6,826 bases of DNA from Bacillota bacterium. GTDB lineage: Bacteria; Bacillota; Clostridia; Peptostreptococcales; Anaerovoracaceae. Location: assembly GCA_029266295.1 (NCBI GenBank), contig JAQSXD010000202.1:1-6826 (forward strand), written 5' to 3'. Each line of letters opens with the position of its first letter. Positions within the stretch are counted from its first letter, which is position 1. The position numbers and the translations under genes are program-made. Shown in pieces: positions 5,510-6,826 of this stretch. Under the pieces are notes generated by a model. It had not been told where the DNA came from and searched no databases. It saw only the letters and a list, made by a program, of their open reading frames with translations.

Positions 5510-5806
5510 TTATAGCAGCGAGCTTGGAGAATCAGGAATCACAATCGCCAAAATGACATAGGTTAATACGCCCACTCCAGTAATGATAAAAAACAACCGT
5601 ACTACAGTGGCGCTCCATCCAAAGTGATCTGCAATCCCGCCGCAGACTCCTGCAATGATCCGATTACTGCGACTTCTACACAACATTCCATATTGACTTC
5701 CTTGGCAATAATTGTTCCTGTTGCTCCGTGACCATCTTACCGCAAGAACGATAAAGATGATGGGTATCACACTTAAAATTAGCAAAGGAGAAATTGTTGT
5801 TAACAT
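5510..5806 (-). CDS. PspC domain membrane protein
   Basis: A 98-residue membrane protein with a PspC domain, the fold named after the phage-shock protein that helps sense envelope stress in enterobacteria; in Gram-positives its partners vary. An N-terminal membrane helix (about 7-23, LLILSVIPIIFIVLAV) and a polar linker with RSNRNNYCQGSQYG (27-40) come first. The PspC domain follows at 42-93: CRSRSNRIIAGVCGGIADHF (43-62), W64, VVRLFFIITGVG, and the closing helix TYVILAIVIP. The RxIAGVCGGxAxxFG signature is complete. Most small PspC proteins start directly at the domain, so the extra N-terminal helix is unusual. Met41 (5686), with an AAGGA 11 bases upstream, could be a second internal start giving a 58-residue standard form. 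The ATG at 5806 has GGGGG (5817-5821) ten bases upstream. No PspA-like gene is in the window. Confidence 0.9.
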   Translation of the reverse strand: MLTTISPLLILSVIPIIFIVLAVRWSRSNRNNYCQGSQYGMLCRSRSNRIIAGVCGGIADHFGWSATVVRLFFIITGVGVLTYVILAIVIPDSPSSLL

Positions 5807-5823
5807 GTAAGTCTTACCCCCGT

Positions 5824-5829
5824 ATTATA
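5824..5829 (-). promoter_or_regulatory. Possible -10 box (TATAAT) ahead of the PspC gene
   Basis: A perfect TATAAT lies upstream of the PspC gene on the minus strand. The -35 region at 17-base spacing reads ATAACT, a poor match. If transcription began seven bases downstream, the start point would fall in the GGGGG that serves as the ribosome binding site, leaving almost no leader. Either the transcript is nearly leaderless or this hexamer is not the promoter. Another -35-like TTGACT (5887-5892) lies further upstream without a good -10 partner. Confidence 0.3.
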
Positions 5830-5922
5830 TTCCGTTTTTTCGATTAAGTTATCTCTTTAATACTACCACATCAGGTAAAAAATAACAGTCAAATTTAATT
5901 CTTTGTGATAAAATGTTCTTAT

Positions 5923-6826
5923 CTAATGCTGCTTCTCGCGGTCCAGCACAATGAATGTTGCCCCGTTTGCCTTCTCAATCATCAGATTCTTATAATTTCC
6001 TCTTTCACTCCTCCACTCGTTTGAAAAGCCCCAACCGTTCCATCTCCAGACTGCTGTATACACACCATGGTTTTCGGATGCCCGTGCGTAATCTCCCTCA
6101 ATAACAATCAGTTCATTTCTTAAGTCATGATCGACATCGGCGAATTTAAATTCACAATTCGGCTGCGAAAGATTCGACGAGCACCAGACGTACCGCACAC
6201 GCCCATCGAAATAATCAAGGATAAAGAAATGATTTTTAATGCTCATGTCGTTTTCCTGTACCCAGATAGGCTTATATTTCCCATAGTCTCCGGCCTTCCA
6301 GAGTGAAAGATTAATGTCTTTTTTTCCATCATTGTTGGAATCAGCAAGTTCAAAATCGTCGATCCACCAGGAAAGCGGCGATTTCCAGTCTGTTGTTGAT
6401 CCCGTAGAGATTGATAGGATTCCATTTTCCAGAGTATATTTCTCGATAACCGAATTACAGTCCAAGTCATCATAGATGGTCTTTGTCTGATTGCTTTCAT
6501 AGATGGTCTTTGTCTGATTACGTCTCCCGTGATCACGTTTTGTATCAATAACATCCCGCGTTTTCTTAATATAATGAATGCCGTCGCTGCTGAAATAGAG
6601 GTCTTGCTCCGTCGTTAAGTGCTTTATTTTTTCTAGGATTGAATCCCTTTCTTGCCCGGCTGCTATGATGGGCTGCGCGTATTTTTCTGAAAAGACAGGC
6701 AATAAAAGGATCTTTTTGATTTCTTTCTTCGAAAAATACACTTTTATCATCAGTCCTTCCCGTGTATTTTGCGATTGATATTGGTCAAACACAAAGTTTC
6801 CGAGGCTATAAAAAATGTATTTTCCA
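5923..6826 (-). CDS. CapA-type (PGA_cap) protein with FG-GAP-like C-terminal region, partial at 5' end
   Basis: The open frame continues to the window edge, so this is the 3' part of a larger gene; 300 codons are visible. The first visible residues, KYIFYSLGNFVFDQYQS (2-18), followed by TREGLMIKVYFSK, are the characteristic end of the CapA/PGA_cap metallophosphoesterase-like domain. Next come LLPVFSEKYAQP and an ERDSILEKI helix, as in the end of CapA proteins. CapA relatives act at the cell surface in poly-gamma-glutamate or capsule handling. From about residue 75 the sequence leaves the family: a 9-residue tandem repeat (QTKTIYESN), then DDFELADSNNDGKKD (156-170) and EFKFADVDHDLRNE (225-238). 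These are Asp-rich calcium-loop-like motifs of FG-GAP type, and they are followed by a Trp-rich VWRWNGWGFSNEW (259-271). An apparent GTG at 6792 is internal and not the start. The catalytic N-terminal part cannot be judged from this window. Confidence 0.82.
   Translation of the reverse strand, partial: GKYIFYSLGNFVFDQYQSQNTREGLMIKVYFSKKEIKKILLLPVFSEKYAQPIIAAGQERDSILEKIKHLTTEQDLYFSSDGIHYIKKTRDVIDTKRDHGRRNQTKTIYESNQTKTIYDDLDCNSVIEKYTLENGILSISTGSTTDWKSPLSWWIDDFELADSNNDGKKDINLSLWKAGDYGKYKPIWVQENDMSIKNHFFILDYFDGRVRYVWCSSNLSQPNCEFKFADVDHDLRNELIVIEGDYARASENHGVYTAVWRWNGWGFSNEWRSERGNYKNLMIEKANGATFIVLDREKQH
6470..6519 (-). repeat. In-frame tandem duplication, 27-base period, inside the CapA-like gene
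   Basis: A 23-base sequence occurs at 6470-6492 and again at 6497-6519 without mismatch. The period of 27 bases equals nine codons, so the protein contains QTKTIYESN followed by QTKTIYDDL with the frame intact. It falls in the linker between the CapA part and the FG-GAP-like part. The identity at DNA level points to a recent duplication. Confidence 0.9.

Noticed and set aside
5858..5922. GATAA...TTATC hairpin and T-run after the CapA-like gene as a terminator
   Set aside because: The stem has only five weak base pairs, and the T-run (around 5875-5882 on the minus strand) is far from it, so it is not a convincing intrinsic terminator.
6243..6554. Minus-strand 103-codon frame overlapping the CapA-like gene
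   Set aside because: It is an out-of-frame shadow. The repeated RQRPSM in it is just the 27-base duplication read in another frame.

Overview
The window reads as a low-GC Bacillota chromosome segment, most likely from a Clostridia-type or related Gram-positive host. The reasons are strong AGGAGG/GGAGG ribosome binding sites, AT-rich spacers, and protein families common in that group (PspC, CPBP, M32 carboxypeptidase, Vat/CatB-like acetyltransferase). Every supported gene lies on the minus strand, so transcription runs from high to low coordinates. I see no tRNA, rRNA, CRISPR array, insertion sequence or phage gene, and no gene-free stretch longer than about 145 bases.

Layout in the direction of transcription: (1) 6826-5923, the C-terminal part of a CapA-type (PGA_cap) protein that enters from outside the window and carries an extra FG-GAP-like C-terminal region. 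(2) 5806-5510, a small PspC-domain membrane protein. (3) 5376-4903, an unrecognised small polytopic membrane protein. (4) 4760-3939, a CPBP intramembrane protease with all its catalytic motifs, followed by an overlapping reading frame (3994-3629) for a small protein with no good start codon. (5) 3556-3206, a small protein that may be a dimeric alpha/beta barrel of the antibiotic-biosynthesis-monooxygenase type. (6) 3112-2480, a Vat/CatB-like left-handed beta-helix acetyltransferase, followed by a hairpin that probably ends transcription. (7) 2336-828, an M32 (Taq-type) metallocarboxypeptidase, and 22 bases behind it a DUF2339-like polytopic membrane protein (805-1) that runs off the window. 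These last two probably form an operon.

The genes do not form one obvious pathway. The common thread is envelope biology (CapA-like, PspC, CPBP, two polytopic membrane proteins) plus a possible drug- or metabolite-modifying acetyltransferase.

The most interesting signal is upstream of the acetyltransferase. A 12-codon open frame with a very good ribosome binding site (3174-3136) contains one arm of a perfect 10-base inverted repeat. The other arm is codons 2-5 of the acetyltransferase. In the mRNA the two arms would form a stem that also takes in two bases of the start codon. This is the layout expected for translational attenuation or coupling, as known for inducible cat and erm resistance genes, but I know of no description of it for this gene type.

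The CPBP region shows signs of decay or non-standard initiation: the protease has its only good ribosome binding site in front of ATT/ATA codons, and the overlapping downstream frame lacks a credible start.
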